Assembly: GCF_014773265.1 (NCBI RefSeq) | Contig: NZ_JACWMY010000006.1 | Coordinates: 186,001 to 250,000, forward strand | Length of the DNA stretch: 64,000 nucleotides | Direction of reading: 5' to 3' | From: Mucilaginibacter pankratovii | Lineage (GTDB): Bacteria; Bacteroidota; Bacteroidia; Sphingobacteriales; Sphingobacteriaceae | In this document: positions 26,197 through 36,151 of the stretch, one piece after another | Numbering within the stretch: position 1 is the stretch's first letter | Layout: the number at the start of each line of letters is the position of its first letter | Notes under the pieces: generated by a model | What the model was told of the DNA's origin: nothing | Databases searched by the model: none | Seen by the model: only the letters and a program-made list of their open reading frames with translations | Position numbers and translations under genes: made by a program

Positions 26197-27072
26197 TTAT
26201 TCTGCCGGCGCTTTCGCGGCTTGGGGGGATATTGTGCCTACCAGGCGCTCGTCGTCGGGCTGTAGGGTGGTATTCCAGGTTTTCTTGTCGGCAAAAAACA
26301 ATACGGCTGCTATTACAAGGTAAATTACGCTCAATGCGGCCCAGGCATTAAGTACCTGGTTGCTGTGGTTTGGGCCTATGCGCTCCTCAAAAAACGCTTC
26401 CGAAAAATCTACTGAAGCGTGCGCAATTATTAAAACAACAACATTGCCGCCAACGCGGTTCCATAGCCAGGTAAATATGATGGATAATGCCAGCACTATC
26501 ACGGTAAACGGTATAGCTACCCGGTAGCCTGCAAAAAAGAGGGGTAAATGCCATAGTGCCCATGTGATGAACACCAATATTGTAGCGTTTTTTAAAGTGC
26601 GTGTTTGTGCCAGTTTTGGCAACAGCCATCCGCGCCAGCCAAGTTCCTCGCCCAGGCCTATGATAACTATGGAGCCGGCCAGGTGCATGGTTAACACCAT
26701 TGGACTTACAGATGTGGCCATGGCAACTAATTCGCCAAACGTAAAGCCACCCACAACAAATGCTATAGCTGTAATGGCCAAACCGGCAAAAGGCAAGCCA
26801 AACCACCAGATGATGTGTTCGATATAAGGCGTTAGCCTGCTGAAGAGCGCCTTAAGGCCAGCAGCGCCCAACGTTGCATAGGTAACAATAATAGCTGCGA
26901 TAGCCGGGCCAAAAACCACCGGGATCTTAGACAAATAGCCCATGCCGATCTCCGAACCGGCAAAAACATCATTTAGTATTAAATTTTTTAATGGGAAGCC
27001 TATCAATAGCGAAATAGCAAACGCAAGCCCGATAAAACAGGAAACTGGATACTTGGTTACAAACGCTTTCAA
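26197..27072 (-). CDS. CPBP-family intramembrane metalloprotease (Abi)
   Basis: 291 residues with about eight membrane helices. CPBP motifs: GEELGWRGWLLP (Glu-Glu and Arg), WALWHLPLFF, and the later His in IIAHASVDF. This family includes CAAX prenyl-protease-like enzymes and bacteriocin self-immunity proteins; here nothing bacteriocin-like is adjacent. It is monocistronic, convergent with the preceding lipoprotein gene (9 bp between stops). Confidence 0.85.
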   Translation of the reverse strand: MKAFVTKYPVSCFIGLAFAISLLIGFPLKNLILNDVFAGSEIGMGYLSKIPVVFGPAIAAIIVTYATLGAAGLKALFSRLTPYIEHIIWWFGLPFAGLAITAIAFVVGGFTFGELVAMATSVSPMVLTMHLAGSIVIIGLGEELGWRGWLLPKLAQTRTLKNATILVFITWALWHLPLFFAGYRVAIPFTVIVLALSIIFTWLWNRVGGNVVVLIIAHASVDFSEAFFEERIGPNHSNQVLNAWAALSVIYLVIAAVLFFADKKTWNTTLQPDDERLVGTISPQAAKAPAE

Positions 27073-27251
27073 TTTATGTTTATGTTTTAATCAGGGCAAA
27101 TGGGTCGCCTTAGGGGTTTTATATTGCTGCCGGTAAATATCTGTTTATAAGTTCTTTTAAGCAAATGAATTATCATGCCTAAAAGGGTTACAGGGGTAAT
27201 TAATTAAATTTTTGGTATTATTTTGAGGGTCACGATAGTTATGCTATTAGT

Positions 27252-28226
27252 TTAAAGCGTAATAGCGTTGTACTTATTGCGATACTCTACCGGTGATAGA
27301 CCCGTTATTTTTTTAAAAACGCTTCGGAATGATTTGGTATCCGAATAACCTACATCGTACATTACCTCGTTTACGTTTTTCCGGCTGCTTTCCAAATGTT
27401 TTTTGGCGGCCTCTATCTTCACCCGCTGAATATACTCTACGGGTGTATTGTTGGTAGCCTTTTTAAACCTGCGCTCAAAATGGCGTTTACCAATAGCATA
27501 TTTATCGGCAAGGTCCTCCACCGAAATGCGCTCGGTAATATTTGCTTCTATAAACTCCTGCGCTTTTTTTATCGGTTCGTCCTCATGCGTTTTTTGCCCG
27601 TTGAACATAATAAAAGGCGACTGGCTCTTCCTGTCGATCTCCAGCGCGAACATTTTTGCAGCAAGGATGCTCATTTCGCGGCCGGCGTGTTTCTCTACCA
27701 GGTACAAAAGCAGGTTCCAGTAAGAGGTTGCGCCACCGCTGCTGTAAAGCCCCTGCTGCTCGGTAACAATCCTGTCGTCTACCAAAGTAACCTCCGGGAA
27801 CATCTCCCTAAACTGGTTGGCAAAACGCCAGTGGCTGCTGCATTCCTTACCGTTAAGCAAACCCGTGGCGGCCAGTAAAAAAGCGCCAACGCATAAACTG
27901 GCTACCTCGGCGCCCTGGCTGTATTGCTTAGCTATCCAGGGTAAAAATTCCTCGTTGCGTTTAATAGCAGCGGGCATATCGCCACCCATTGCGGGTATAA
28001 TAACAATATCACTTTTTGGCACATCTTTCAGCAAGGCATCGGTATGCACCGAAAACAGGCCGTTATGAAGGCGCACCTCGGGTGCAAGCCCTATCAGCTG
28101 CACCTTAAACACAGGTGGTTTACCGGCAGCTGCCAAAAAATCGTTTACACCGGTAAATATAATGCGCGGGTCTACAATGCTTGCTAAAACGGCATCGTTG
28201 GTAATGAGGATTGATACGTGCTTCAT
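27252..28226 (-). CDS. GlxA-type transcriptional regulator (DJ-1/PfpI + AraC)
   Basis: 324 residues from MKHVSILI at 28226; the longer ATG at 28292 adds an unlikely 22-residue tail. An N-terminal DJ-1/PfpI-like domain (about 1-190; VASLCVGAFLLAATGLL is the nucleophile-elbow region with Cys) is followed by a C-terminal AraC pair of helix-turn-helices (ISVEDLADKYAIGKRHFERRFK, VMYDVGYSDTKSFRSVFKK). It is divergent from the two DHFR-like genes, which are plausible targets (inference). Confidence 0.85.
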   Translation of the reverse strand: MKHVSILITNDAVLASIVDPRIIFTGVNDFLAAAGKPPVFKVQLIGLAPEVRLHNGLFSVHTDALLKDVPKSDIVIIPAMGGDMPAAIKRNEEFLPWIAKQYSQGAEVASLCVGAFLLAATGLLNGKECSSHWRFANQFREMFPEVTLVDDRIVTEQQGLYSSGGATSYWNLLLYLVEKHAGREMSILAAKMFALEIDRKSQSPFIMFNGQKTHEDEPIKKAQEFIEANITERISVEDLADKYAIGKRHFERRFKKATNNTPVEYIQRVKIEAAKKHLESSRKNVNEVMYDVGYSDTKSFRSVFKKITGLSPVEYRNKYNAITL

Positions 28227-28343
28227 AATAGCTGGCTTATTTGGTACCGCAATATAGGCAAGCCATATTAAATAATGAAGGTAAAGTCGCAAAGCGCCCC
28301 TAAAAAGTCATTTTCGCACCTTAGCGGGCGCTAATAGTTAGTA

Positions 28344-28351
28344 TACCTTTG
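28344..28351 (+). promoter_or_regulatory. -7 element for the DHFR-like pair
   Basis: TACCTTTG, 20 nt before the ATG at 28371. A clear -33 is not seen, which may mean that the divergent GlxA-type regulator is needed for activation (inference). Confidence 0.4.
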
Positions 28352-28370
28352 ATGGGTAAATAAAGCAAAG

Positions 28371-28931
28371 ATGAGAAAGATAAAATTTCAGATGCAGGTA
28401 ACGCTGGACGGATACGTTGCCGGCCCCGAAGGCGAAATGGATTGGATGACCTGGAACTGGGACGAGGAGCTGAAGGAATATGTTGGCGCTATAACAGAAC
28501 CGGTGGATCTGATTATTTTGGGACGTGTATTGGCTGAAGGCTTTATCCCGTATTGGACCGGGGCTCTCGGTGAAGGTGAGGAAGGGGCAGACAAAATGGT
28601 GAATACTCATAAGGTTGTCTTTACTAAAACACTTACAGAAAATCCCTGGGCAAACACTACGTTGGCAACAGGTGACATTGCAGAAGAAATAAGCAAGCTT
28701 AAAAGCCAGCCCGGCGGCGATATTATGGTTTACGGCGGCGCACGCCTGGCATCGGCCATGATCAAAAACAACCTGATTGATGAGTACCATATTTTTGTGA
28801 ACCCCGTGGTAATAGGCAGCGGGATGACGATATACAACGATCTGCAAGACAGGCTGAACCTGAAACTGGTAGAAACCCGTTCGTTCCCCTGCGGGATAAA
28901 TGTGCTGGTTTATAATCCTGTAGAAAAATAA
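28371..28931 (+). CDS. Dihydrofolate-reductase-like protein (RibD C-terminal type), copy 1
   Basis: 186 residues. It has the YwjB/RibD_C pattern: KIKFQMQVTLDGYVAGPEGEMDW at the N-terminus, DLIILGRVLAEGF, and GGDIMVYGGARLASAMIKNNLIDEY near 120-145. These proteins have the DHFR fold and probably bind NADPH; the substrate is unknown and they are not the housekeeping DHFR. Ten bases separate its stop from the next ATG, so the pair is an operon. Confidence 0.85.
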   Translation: MRKIKFQMQVTLDGYVAGPEGEMDWMTWNWDEELKEYVGAITEPVDLIILGRVLAEGFIPYWTGALGEGEEGADKMVNTHKVVFTKTLTENPWANTTLATGDIAEEISKLKSQPGGDIMVYGGARLASAMIKNNLIDEYHIFVNPVVIGSGMTIYNDLQDRLNLKLVETRSFPCGINVLVYNPVEK

Positions 28932-28940
28932 GAGGTGCCC

Positions 28941-29504
28941 ATGCGAAAGCTTATTGTATCGATGAATGTAACCCTAAACGGGTGCATGGCCGGGCCAAAT
29001 GGCGAACTCGACTGGCATTACAGCCGCTGGGACGAAGCTATGGCGCGGGTAACATCGCTGCACCTGGGCGAAGCCGATACCCTTTTATTGGGGCGGATAA
29101 CCTATGAGGCCATGGCTGGCTATTGGATGGCCAAAGGCAGCAACGCCTTAGGCCCGAGGGAAGATTCTGATTTTACAGCGATGATAAACCATTGCGCCAA
29201 GGTGGTGTTTTCCCGTAGCCGGAAAACCGCTTACTGGCAAAACAGCCGCGTGGCCCGGAGCGTTGCCAAAGAAGTAAGGGCACTAAAGCGGCAGCATGGT
29301 AAAGATATCCTTGTTTATGGCAGCGGTAAACTTGTTGCCGCCTTAACCCAGCTTAATTTGGTAGACGAATACCGGCTTTGGGTACACCCGGTGGTGATAC
29401 ATAGGGGCAGGGCGTTGTTTAAAACCAATACAGCCTTGCAATTTACCGGGAAGATCACATTTGATACAGGTGTGGTACTGATGAGTTATAAAGCAAATTT
29501 GTAG
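28941..29504 (+). CDS. Dihydrofolate-reductase-like protein, copy 2
   Basis: 187 residues from the ATG at 28941; a GTG six bases upstream is a less likely start. The pattern is the same as the preceding protein: KLIVSMNVTLNGCMAGPNGELDW, TLLLGRITYEAMAGYW, KDILVYGSGKLVAALTQLNLVDEY. The two paralogs differ widely, so the duplication is old or they arrived separately. Confidence 0.85.
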   Translation: MRKLIVSMNVTLNGCMAGPNGELDWHYSRWDEAMARVTSLHLGEADTLLLGRITYEAMAGYWMAKGSNALGPREDSDFTAMINHCAKVVFSRSRKTAYWQNSRVARSVAKEVRALKRQHGKDILVYGSGKLVAALTQLNLVDEYRLWVHPVVIHRGRALFKTNTALQFTGKITFDTGVVLMSYKANL

Positions 29505-29550
29505 ATGTAAGTAACTATTTTGTATTTTAGAGCAACCTTAATCAAGAAGT

Positions 29551-29919
29551 ATGTTTAGCAACCCGTTTGTATTTTATGGCCGCATCAGGCGGATGGAATT
29601 TGGGCTTAGCTTATTGATATACATGGTTGTGTTCTTTTTTATTATTGTGCAGGCGGCCGATAGACATAAAGAGATTTATCTGCTGGCACTTTTCCCTTTA
29701 GCCTGGTTCAGGTTTGCACAGGGCGCTAAACGGAGCCACGACCTGGGCAACACCGGCTGGTACCAGTTAATACCCTTTTATACTTTTTGGATGCTGCTGG
29801 CAGATGGCCAAACAGGCGTAAACCAATACGGCGAGAACCCCAAGGGGGACAACTATCCCAATTACCCTAATTATAAAGAGCCAATGGGGCCACCGGGAGC
29901 CGGTGATCCAAAATATTGA
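29551..29919 (+). CDS. DUF805 membrane protein, copy 1
   Basis: 122 residues. DUF805 signature: a short N-terminus FVFYGRIRRMEF, a membrane helix, FAQGAKRSHDLGNTGWYQLIPFY (the conserved R-x-H-D-x-x-x-x-G-W segment), a second helix region, and a polar tail with NQYGENPKGDNYPNYP. An inner-membrane protein of unknown role. It is followed 46 bp later by a paralog. Confidence 0.85.
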   Translation: MFSNPFVFYGRIRRMEFGLSLLIYMVVFFFIIVQAADRHKEIYLLALFPLAWFRFAQGAKRSHDLGNTGWYQLIPFYTFWMLLADGQTGVNQYGENPKGDNYPNYPNYKEPMGPPGAGDPKY

Positions 29920-29965
29920 TTTTAAATAAGATAAATTGTAATTTAGGGTGCCTTATTCAATTGCC

Positions 29966-30340
29966 ATGCTCTGGAATCTCTTCTCGTTCGGCGGCCGTAT
30001 CCGGCGTGCAGAATACGCTGTTAGCTGCGTAGCATATCTACTGTGCTACTATTTTATCTGGGGTATGGACGAGGGGCGCGGAGGCGGTGCCGTTGCAGTT
30101 ATGCTGGTGGTGCCCATGCTATGGTTTGCCCTGGCACAAGGAACCAAACGCTGCCATGATATTGATAAAAGCGGCTGGTGGCAACTAATACCATTCTACA
30201 TTTTTTGGCTGATATTTAAAAAAGGGAATGTTGGTGTGAACCAATATGGCCAGGACCCCAAAGTAGCACCATACGAAGAGGTAGACGAAGCTTACGACAA
30301 ACCCTACAACTACCGCCGCCCCGAAGACCCGCAGTATTGA
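29966..30340 (+). CDS. DUF805 membrane protein, copy 2
   Basis: 124 residues from the ATG at 29966. This start is chosen because MLWNLFSFGGRIRR aligns position by position with MFSNPFVFYGRIRR of copy 1; a GTG at 29948 would add six residues. FALAQGTKRCHDIDKSGWWQLIPFY and the tail NQYGQDPK match the paralog. Tandem duplication. Confidence 0.85.
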   Translation: MLWNLFSFGGRIRRAEYAVSCVAYLLCYYFIWGMDEGRGGGAVAVMLVVPMLWFALAQGTKRCHDIDKSGWWQLIPFYIFWLIFKKGNVGVNQYGQDPKVAPYEEVDEAYDKPYNYRRPEDPQY

Positions 30341-30397
30341 AGTTTGCAATAACTTTTCCCCCTTGAGAGAGTAACTGCCCATAACTTGACAGGCGGG

Positions 30398-30562
30398 TAA
30401 TTCATAAGACGTTCCGCTGGAACGTAAAAGGGGTCTTTGGCATTTTCTACCCATAAAACATCCCGAAGGGATGAAGAAAAACAAAGTCGTTCCAGAGGAA
30501 CGTCTTATGGGTAGAAAAAAATAACAGCAATTTTTACGTTCCAGCGGAACGTTTTATGGAAT
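30398..30562. repeat. Second cluster of RAYT-type palindromic units (2 reverse + 2 forward)
   Basis: Units at 30401-30430 (reverse; ACGTTCC-GCT-GGAACGT), 30443-30476 (reverse; TTTTCTACCCATAAAA then CATCCC-GAA-GGGATG), 30486-30521 (forward; CGTTCC-AGA-GGAACG then TCTTATGGGTAGAAA) and 30535-30562 (forward; ACGTTCC-AGC-GGAACGT then TTTATGGA). Stem bases change on both sides together (GTTCC/GGAAC versus TCCC/GGGA). Confidence 0.8.
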
Positions 30563-30584
30563 CTGTCTTATGATGGGCTATTAC

Positions 30585-30858
30585 TCTTGAGAGGCATAGC
30601 CGTCAACTTAAGGTTTTGAATTTTAAAAGAGCCATCGGCTCGATAAATGTTGTAGCAGCGGGTTTTAACTCGCCGATGCAGCCGAGGGTTTTGATGAGTG
30701 CCGTAGGTACGACCCCTATTTGCGATTTATATCGACCGAACCGACGGTTTTTTACGTTGGTGTTCTTTTGCGACAACGGATTAAAATCCGTTGCTACAAA
30801 ATCGGTCGACGCTACGCGTCTGCTTTACTCCTTAAGTTGGCGGCTATGCTTCTTGAGA
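30585..30858. repeat. 274-bp palindromic element of two inverted divergent copies
   Basis: The ends 30585-30613 and 30830-30858 are complements at 25 of 29 positions (TCTTGAGAGGCATAGCCGTC... versus its inverse). Inside, GTAGCAGCGGGTTTTAAC (from about 30651) is mirrored by a near-complement ending in CCGTTGCTACAA near 30800. The left copy carries the mini-hairpin GAGCCATCGGCTC; the right copy carries GACGCGTAGCGTC in the inverse direction. There are no convincing ORFs; a 93-codon frame (30616-30897) has no protein-like composition. Confidence 0.65.
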
Positions 30859-30884
30859 GGGGGCGCGAAAGCAAGTGCGGCTGC

Positions 30885-30939
30885 AGGGGTGTGTTAGCCA
30901 CTACGCATTAACGCAATGGATAATGGCTAACACACCCCT
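30885..30939. repeat. 16-bp perfect inverted repeat
   Basis: The arms 30885-30900 and 30924-30939 (AGGGGTGTGTTAGCCA and its exact complement) have a 23-nt loop. CCCTCTCAAGAGGGG follows. They lie just past the pgi stop codon and could terminate pgi transcription. Confidence 0.7.
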
Positions 30940-30996
30940 CCACCCCTCTCAAGAGGGGAATCGCACGGGCCGCCGCCTTTTAGATTCCCACTGCCG

Positions 30997-32673
<1,677 letters not shown>

Positions 32674-32831
32674 TTAATTTAGGGCGATAAATAAAAATTG
32701 AAATTATGTCTTAACTATGTGATTTTGTGTCTTTTCAACACATTGAGCATAGTGTTTGATTTACACTATTTTAATTGTCATTATTTTAACATAATTATCA
32801 AATATTTTTTAAAATCGAAATAAATATTTGA

Positions 32832-32839
32832 TATATTTG
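32832..32839 (+). promoter_or_regulatory. -7 element before the 32906 gene
   Basis: TATATTTG fits TAnnTTTG exactly, in a very AT-rich 260-bp spacer (32644-32905) between divergent genes. The -33 is T-rich but not exact. It predicts a leader of about 60 nt. I see nothing else in this spacer. Confidence 0.5.
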
Positions 32840-32905
32840 TTGGGATGGTAAATAAATCGGTTGTTTGTCATCAAATCATCAATCTACTTTTAAAACACTA
32901 CTTTT

Positions 32906-33343
32906 ATGTTCGAAAAACTCTTTTTGCTCGTAAAAAATAACGCCGGGACGGCCGTTATCAACAACCCTTTAATTGCTTCAAAATATCACGAAGCGGTAAT
33001 GAATGATGCTTCGAGTTCTATCATCGAGGTAATAAAGGCGCATATGGAGAGTGGTAAATTAAAAGACCTGGTGAAGTATTTTGAAATAGCAGGTGTATAT
33101 GATAATCCGCTTATCAATAGTGCCGTGAATAAATTCGCTATTAAGCTGGATAAATATTACGATATCAGTTCGGTCGATGCAAAACGTATTTCCAACGAAC
33201 TTATCCGCCCGGTAATGCTGGAGCTAATTCGCCAAAGCAAAACCGAACAAAACAAAGAATTTGCCTTAAATACCCTTTTATCAAAAATAAGCGGCAATGT
33301 TGCCGATATGGGTATGCTTTTAACCCAGCTTAAAATAGCTTAA
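32906..33343 (+). CDS. Hypothetical all-alpha cytoplasmic protein
   Basis: 145 residues, predicted almost fully helical, with no signal peptide. The segments NNPLIASKYHEAVMND and YDNPLINSAVNKFAIKL look like two copies of one unit. I do not recognise the family. It has its own promoter and a strong terminator, so it is a single-gene unit; a long AT-rich leader suggests regulated expression. Confidence 0.6.
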   Translation: MFEKLFLLVKNNAGTAVINNPLIASKYHEAVMNDASSSIIEVIKAHMESGKLKDLVKYFEIAGVYDNPLINSAVNKFAIKLDKYYDISSVDAKRISNELIRPVMLELIRQSKTEQNKEFALNTLLSKISGNVADMGMLLTQLKIA

Positions 33344-33366
33344 CAAACTAAACTCTTACATATAAG

Positions 33367-33401
33367 GCCTGTATTGTTCAATCAATGCAGGCTTTTTTTT
33401 T
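33367..33401 (+). terminator. Intrinsic terminator
   Basis: GCCTGTATTG, a 6-nt loop, CAATGCAGGC (one G-T pair), then nine T. It ends the 32906 gene. Confidence 0.9.
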
Positions 33402-33406
33402 GTGCG

Positions 33407-33499
33407 AAAGTTGAAAGGTTGAAAAGTTTTAAAGTTGAAAGTTTTCACTCATTACTAATCTGTAACGTTTCAACCTTTTAACATTCCAACCTTTCAACT
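33407..33499. repeat. Word-type inverted repeat (GTTGAAAGG) before prfB
   Basis: The left arm, about 33407-33452, repeats GTTGAAAG words. The right arm, about 33467-33499, repeats CAACCTTT words and runs into the prfB promoter. Confidence 0.7.
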
Positions 33500-33506
33500 A
33501 CCTTTG
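33476..33506 (+). promoter_or_regulatory. prfB promoter at the start codon
   Basis: TTTT (33476-33479), 19 nt, TACCTTTG (33499-33506). The predicted start is within one or two bases of the ATG at 33511, so the mRNA is likely leaderless. Confidence 0.6.
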
Positions 33507-33510
33507 CCGC

Positions 33511-34603
33511 ATGACCAAAGAGAATATACAGGATTTAAGGGATAGAACAACTTCCCTGAGGAGGCATCTTTGACATCGATACCAAACTCGATGCGATGCA
33601 AAAGGAACAGGAGATAACCGTAGGCCCCAATTTTTGGGATCATCCTAAAGAGGCCGAAAAGGTACTCGCTTCCATCAAAACAAAAAAAATATGGACCGAC
33701 GCTTTCCAGAAAGTAGTATCGGTAGTGGAAGATACGGGCGTATTGTTTGAGTTTTTCCAGGCTGGCGATGCCACCGAGGCAGAGATGAACGAGCAGTACC
33801 AGGCCGCGACAACCGCCGTGGAAGAGCTGGAATTTAAAAACATGCTTAGCGCCGAGGAAGACCAGTTTAACGCCGTACTGCAAATTACCGCAGGCGCCGG
33901 CGGCACCGAAAGCTGCGACTGGGCCGGTATGCTGATGCGCATGTACATTATGTGGGGCGAAAAAAATGGCTACAAAGTTACCGAGCAGGATTACCAGCCG
34001 GGTGACGTAGCCGGTGTAAAAACCGTTACCCTGCAGCTGGAGGGCGATTTTGCTTATGGCTACTTAAAAGGCGAGAATGGTGTACACCGTTTGGTGCGCG
34101 TATCGCCGTTTGATGCCAACGCTAAGCGCCATACCTCGTTCGCATCGGTATACGTTTATCCGTTGGTAGATGATACCATAGAGATAGAAGTGAAAGATGC
34201 GGATATCGAATTTGAAACCTTTCGCGCTGGTGGTGCTGGCGGGCAAAACGTAAACAAAGTAGAAACCGCGGTGCGTTTATACCACAAGCCATCGGGCATT
34301 ATCATCAAAAACCAGGAATCGCGTTCGCAATTACAGAATAAAGAGAACGCTATCCGCTTGCTAAAATCGCAGTTATACGAGGCCGAGATGCGCAAACGCG
34401 CCGAAGCATCGAGCGCGGTAGAGGGCAACAAGAAGAAAATAGAATGGGGATCGCAGATCCGCAATTACGTGCTGCACCCGTACAAGCTGGTGAAAGATCT
34501 GCGTACCGATCATGAAACCTCCAACGCCGCCGCCGTATTGGATGGCGACCTGAATGAGTTTCTAAAATCGTACCTGATGGAATTTGGCGGGCCGAAGAAC
34601 TAA
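33511..34603 (+). CDS. prfB: Peptide chain release factor 2, with programmed +1 frameshift
   Basis: The ATG frame from 33511 reads 20 codons to CTT, then TGA at 33571-33573. A +1 shift at CTT-TGA-C continues in the frame of the rest of the gene, giving a 363-residue RF2. AGGAGG (33559-33564) sits 3 nt before CTT, exactly as in the E. coli site, so this is autoregulatory frameshifting, not a broken gene. RF2 features: [13 protein letters not shown] (stop recognition), and GGQ in [16 protein letters not shown] for peptide release. It recognises UGA and UAA. The predicted mRNA is leaderless. Confidence 0.96.
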
Positions 34604-34638
34604 CATACTCAGCCGTCTTGTCACGGGGTTTGATTATA

Positions 34639-34674
34639 AAAAACGATGCTGCAAACACAGCATCGTTTTTTATT
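34639..34674 (+). terminator. Intrinsic terminator of prfB
   Basis: A 13-bp stem (34639-34651 with 34658-34670; core ACGATGCTG) with a 6-nt loop and a T-rich tail. Confidence 0.9.
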
Positions 34675-34717
34675 TCAGGATGTGTAACTTGCGGCAACCA
34701 ATTGCGTTGATCTATTT

Positions 34718-35629
34718 ATGAAAAGCATCTTAATCGCCCTCGTTTTGATAACTGCTACATTTACCGCTTACAGCCAGCAAAGCCCTATGCCTTTGTATCC
34801 TAAAGGCATACCCAACTCCAAACCAACACCGGCTACTTATGTTGAAGTAACCGATAAAAATAACTGGATAAGCAAAGTAAGCATCCCCACCATAACGCCT
34901 TATCTGCCCGAAAAAGGCACGGCAAACGGCGCGGCGATAGTAATATTCCCGGGTGGTGGCTATGGCGGTTTGGCCAACAACCACGAGGGGATGGCCATTG
35001 CAAAAGCATTCAATAGTATCGGGGTTACCGCCTTTTTGGTAAAATACCGATTGCCTACAGACGAGATCATGATAGATAAAACTATCGGTCCCTTACAGGA
35101 TGCGCAGCGCGCTATACAAATAGTAAGGCAGGGGGCAGCCATATGGGGCGTGGACCCCAACCGCATAGGTATTATCGGTTTCTCTGCGGGCGGGCATCTG
35201 GCTTCAACAGCAGGTACACATTTTGATAAAGTAGTAATCGACAATAAAGATAACATCAGCGTTCGCCCGGATTTTATGATGCTGATATACCCGGTGATCA
35301 CGTTCGGGCCAAAGGCGCACACCGGCTCTCGCGATAACCTGATCGGTAAAAATCCGTCCCAGGCGATGATCGACCTATACTCCAACGAAAAGCAGGTAAC
35401 GACCAATACTCCACCAACTTTTCTGATCCACGCGCAGGATGACGGCGCGGTACCTGTTGAGAACAGCCTGATGATGTATGAAGCCCTAACCAATGCAAAG
35501 GTTAAGGTAGAGATGCACCTGTTTCAAAACGGCGGGCACGGTTTCGGCATGCCAAACCCAACCACCAAAGAGAAATGGTTTGACTGGGCAGCCGCGTGGA
35601 TGGATGCTAATGGGTGGTTGAAGAAGTAA
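34718..35629 (+). CDS. Secreted alpha/beta-hydrolase (esterase, acetylxylan-esterase-like)
   Basis: 303 residues: signal peptide (MKSILIALVLITATFTAYSQ), oxyanion-hole motif FPGGGYGGL, nucleophile elbow GFSAGGHLAS, acid residue in HAQDDGAVPVENS, catalytic His in NGGHGFGMP. The layout is that of BD-FAE/axeA-type esterases, which are often annotated as endo-1,4-beta-xylanase B although they are esterases. It probably removes acyl groups from plant polysaccharides in the periplasm. No other CAZyme genes are adjacent. Confidence 0.85.
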   Translation: MKSILIALVLITATFTAYSQQSPMPLYPKGIPNSKPTPATYVEVTDKNNWISKVSIPTITPYLPEKGTANGAAIVIFPGGGYGGLANNHEGMAIAKAFNSIGVTAFLVKYRLPTDEIMIDKTIGPLQDAQRAIQIVRQGAAIWGVDPNRIGIIGFSAGGHLASTAGTHFDKVVIDNKDNISVRPDFMMLIYPVITFGPKAHTGSRDNLIGKNPSQAMIDLYSNEKQVTTNTPPTFLIHAQDDGAVPVENSLMMYEALTNAKVKVEMHLFQNGGHGFGMPNPTTKEKWFDWAAAWMDANGWLKK

Positions 35630-35632
35630 AAT

Positions 35633-36151
35633 ATGTTTTTAAATTTCAACATTGAAATACTTGATCATCCCTATGCTGATGAACCATCTTCGGTGTTTGA
35701 ACAATGGGCACGGATGCGATTGGAAATATGTAACGACGATGGCGAATCTGAAAAGATAATATTTGATACTCAATGGGACGTTAAGGTACTTGTTGCTTGG
35801 GTTATAGAAAACCAGGTCTATTTGCTTGCTGAAGAGTACCCATTCTCGTTGCAAGAATCATCAGTTGCTGAAGGTTTACACAATTTTTATGAAGGTTTGG
35901 ATTTAGACGGCGACAGCATCGAAGAAGATGAGTTATTGGATTTAGTCTATAATTATCGCGTAAGACATGGTTTAAGATTTGCCATGCGTGGTACTGATAT
36001 TGATGATGTTTTTATCGGACCGATAAATGGAGAAACAACGATATCTTGCTTTAATGATTTTTCTAATTGGAATTATAAAGTAGAAATTGACGGGTTTTTA
36101 TCCACTATCAATACACTCAGCGAAAAACTTTTTAATATCAAATCGCAGTGA
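35633..36151 (+). CDS. Hypothetical acidic protein
   Basis: 172 residues, acidic and rich in Trp/Phe/Tyr (DEPSSVFEQWARMRLEI, WDVKVLVAWVIENQVYLL), with a DLDGDSIEEDEL stretch. The composition is like immunity or SUFU-type proteins, but I cannot assign a family and no toxin is seen. It starts 3 nt after the esterase stop and ends in GTGA, overlapping the start of the cupin gene, so all three genes are probably co-transcribed. Confidence 0.55.
   Translation: MFLNFNIEILDHPYADEPSSVFEQWARMRLEICNDDGESEKIIFDTQWDVKVLVAWVIENQVYLLAEEYPFSLQESSVAEGLHNFYEGLDLDGDSIEEDELLDLVYNYRVRHGLRFAMRGTDIDDVFIGPINGETTISCFNDFSNWNYKVEIDGFLSTINTLSEKLFNIKSQ

Noticed and set aside
26189..27251. CPBP protease as a bacteriocin immunity locus
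   Set aside because: No bacteriocin precursor, modification enzyme or export gene is visible next to it.
30616..30897. 93-codon frame in the gene-free block
   Set aside because: It lies across the palindromic element, has no protein-like pattern and no promoter; most likely chance.
33511..33600. prfB as a frameshifted pseudogene
   Set aside because: AGGAGG, 3-nt spacing and CTT-TGA-C are the conserved programmed +1 frameshift site of RF2.
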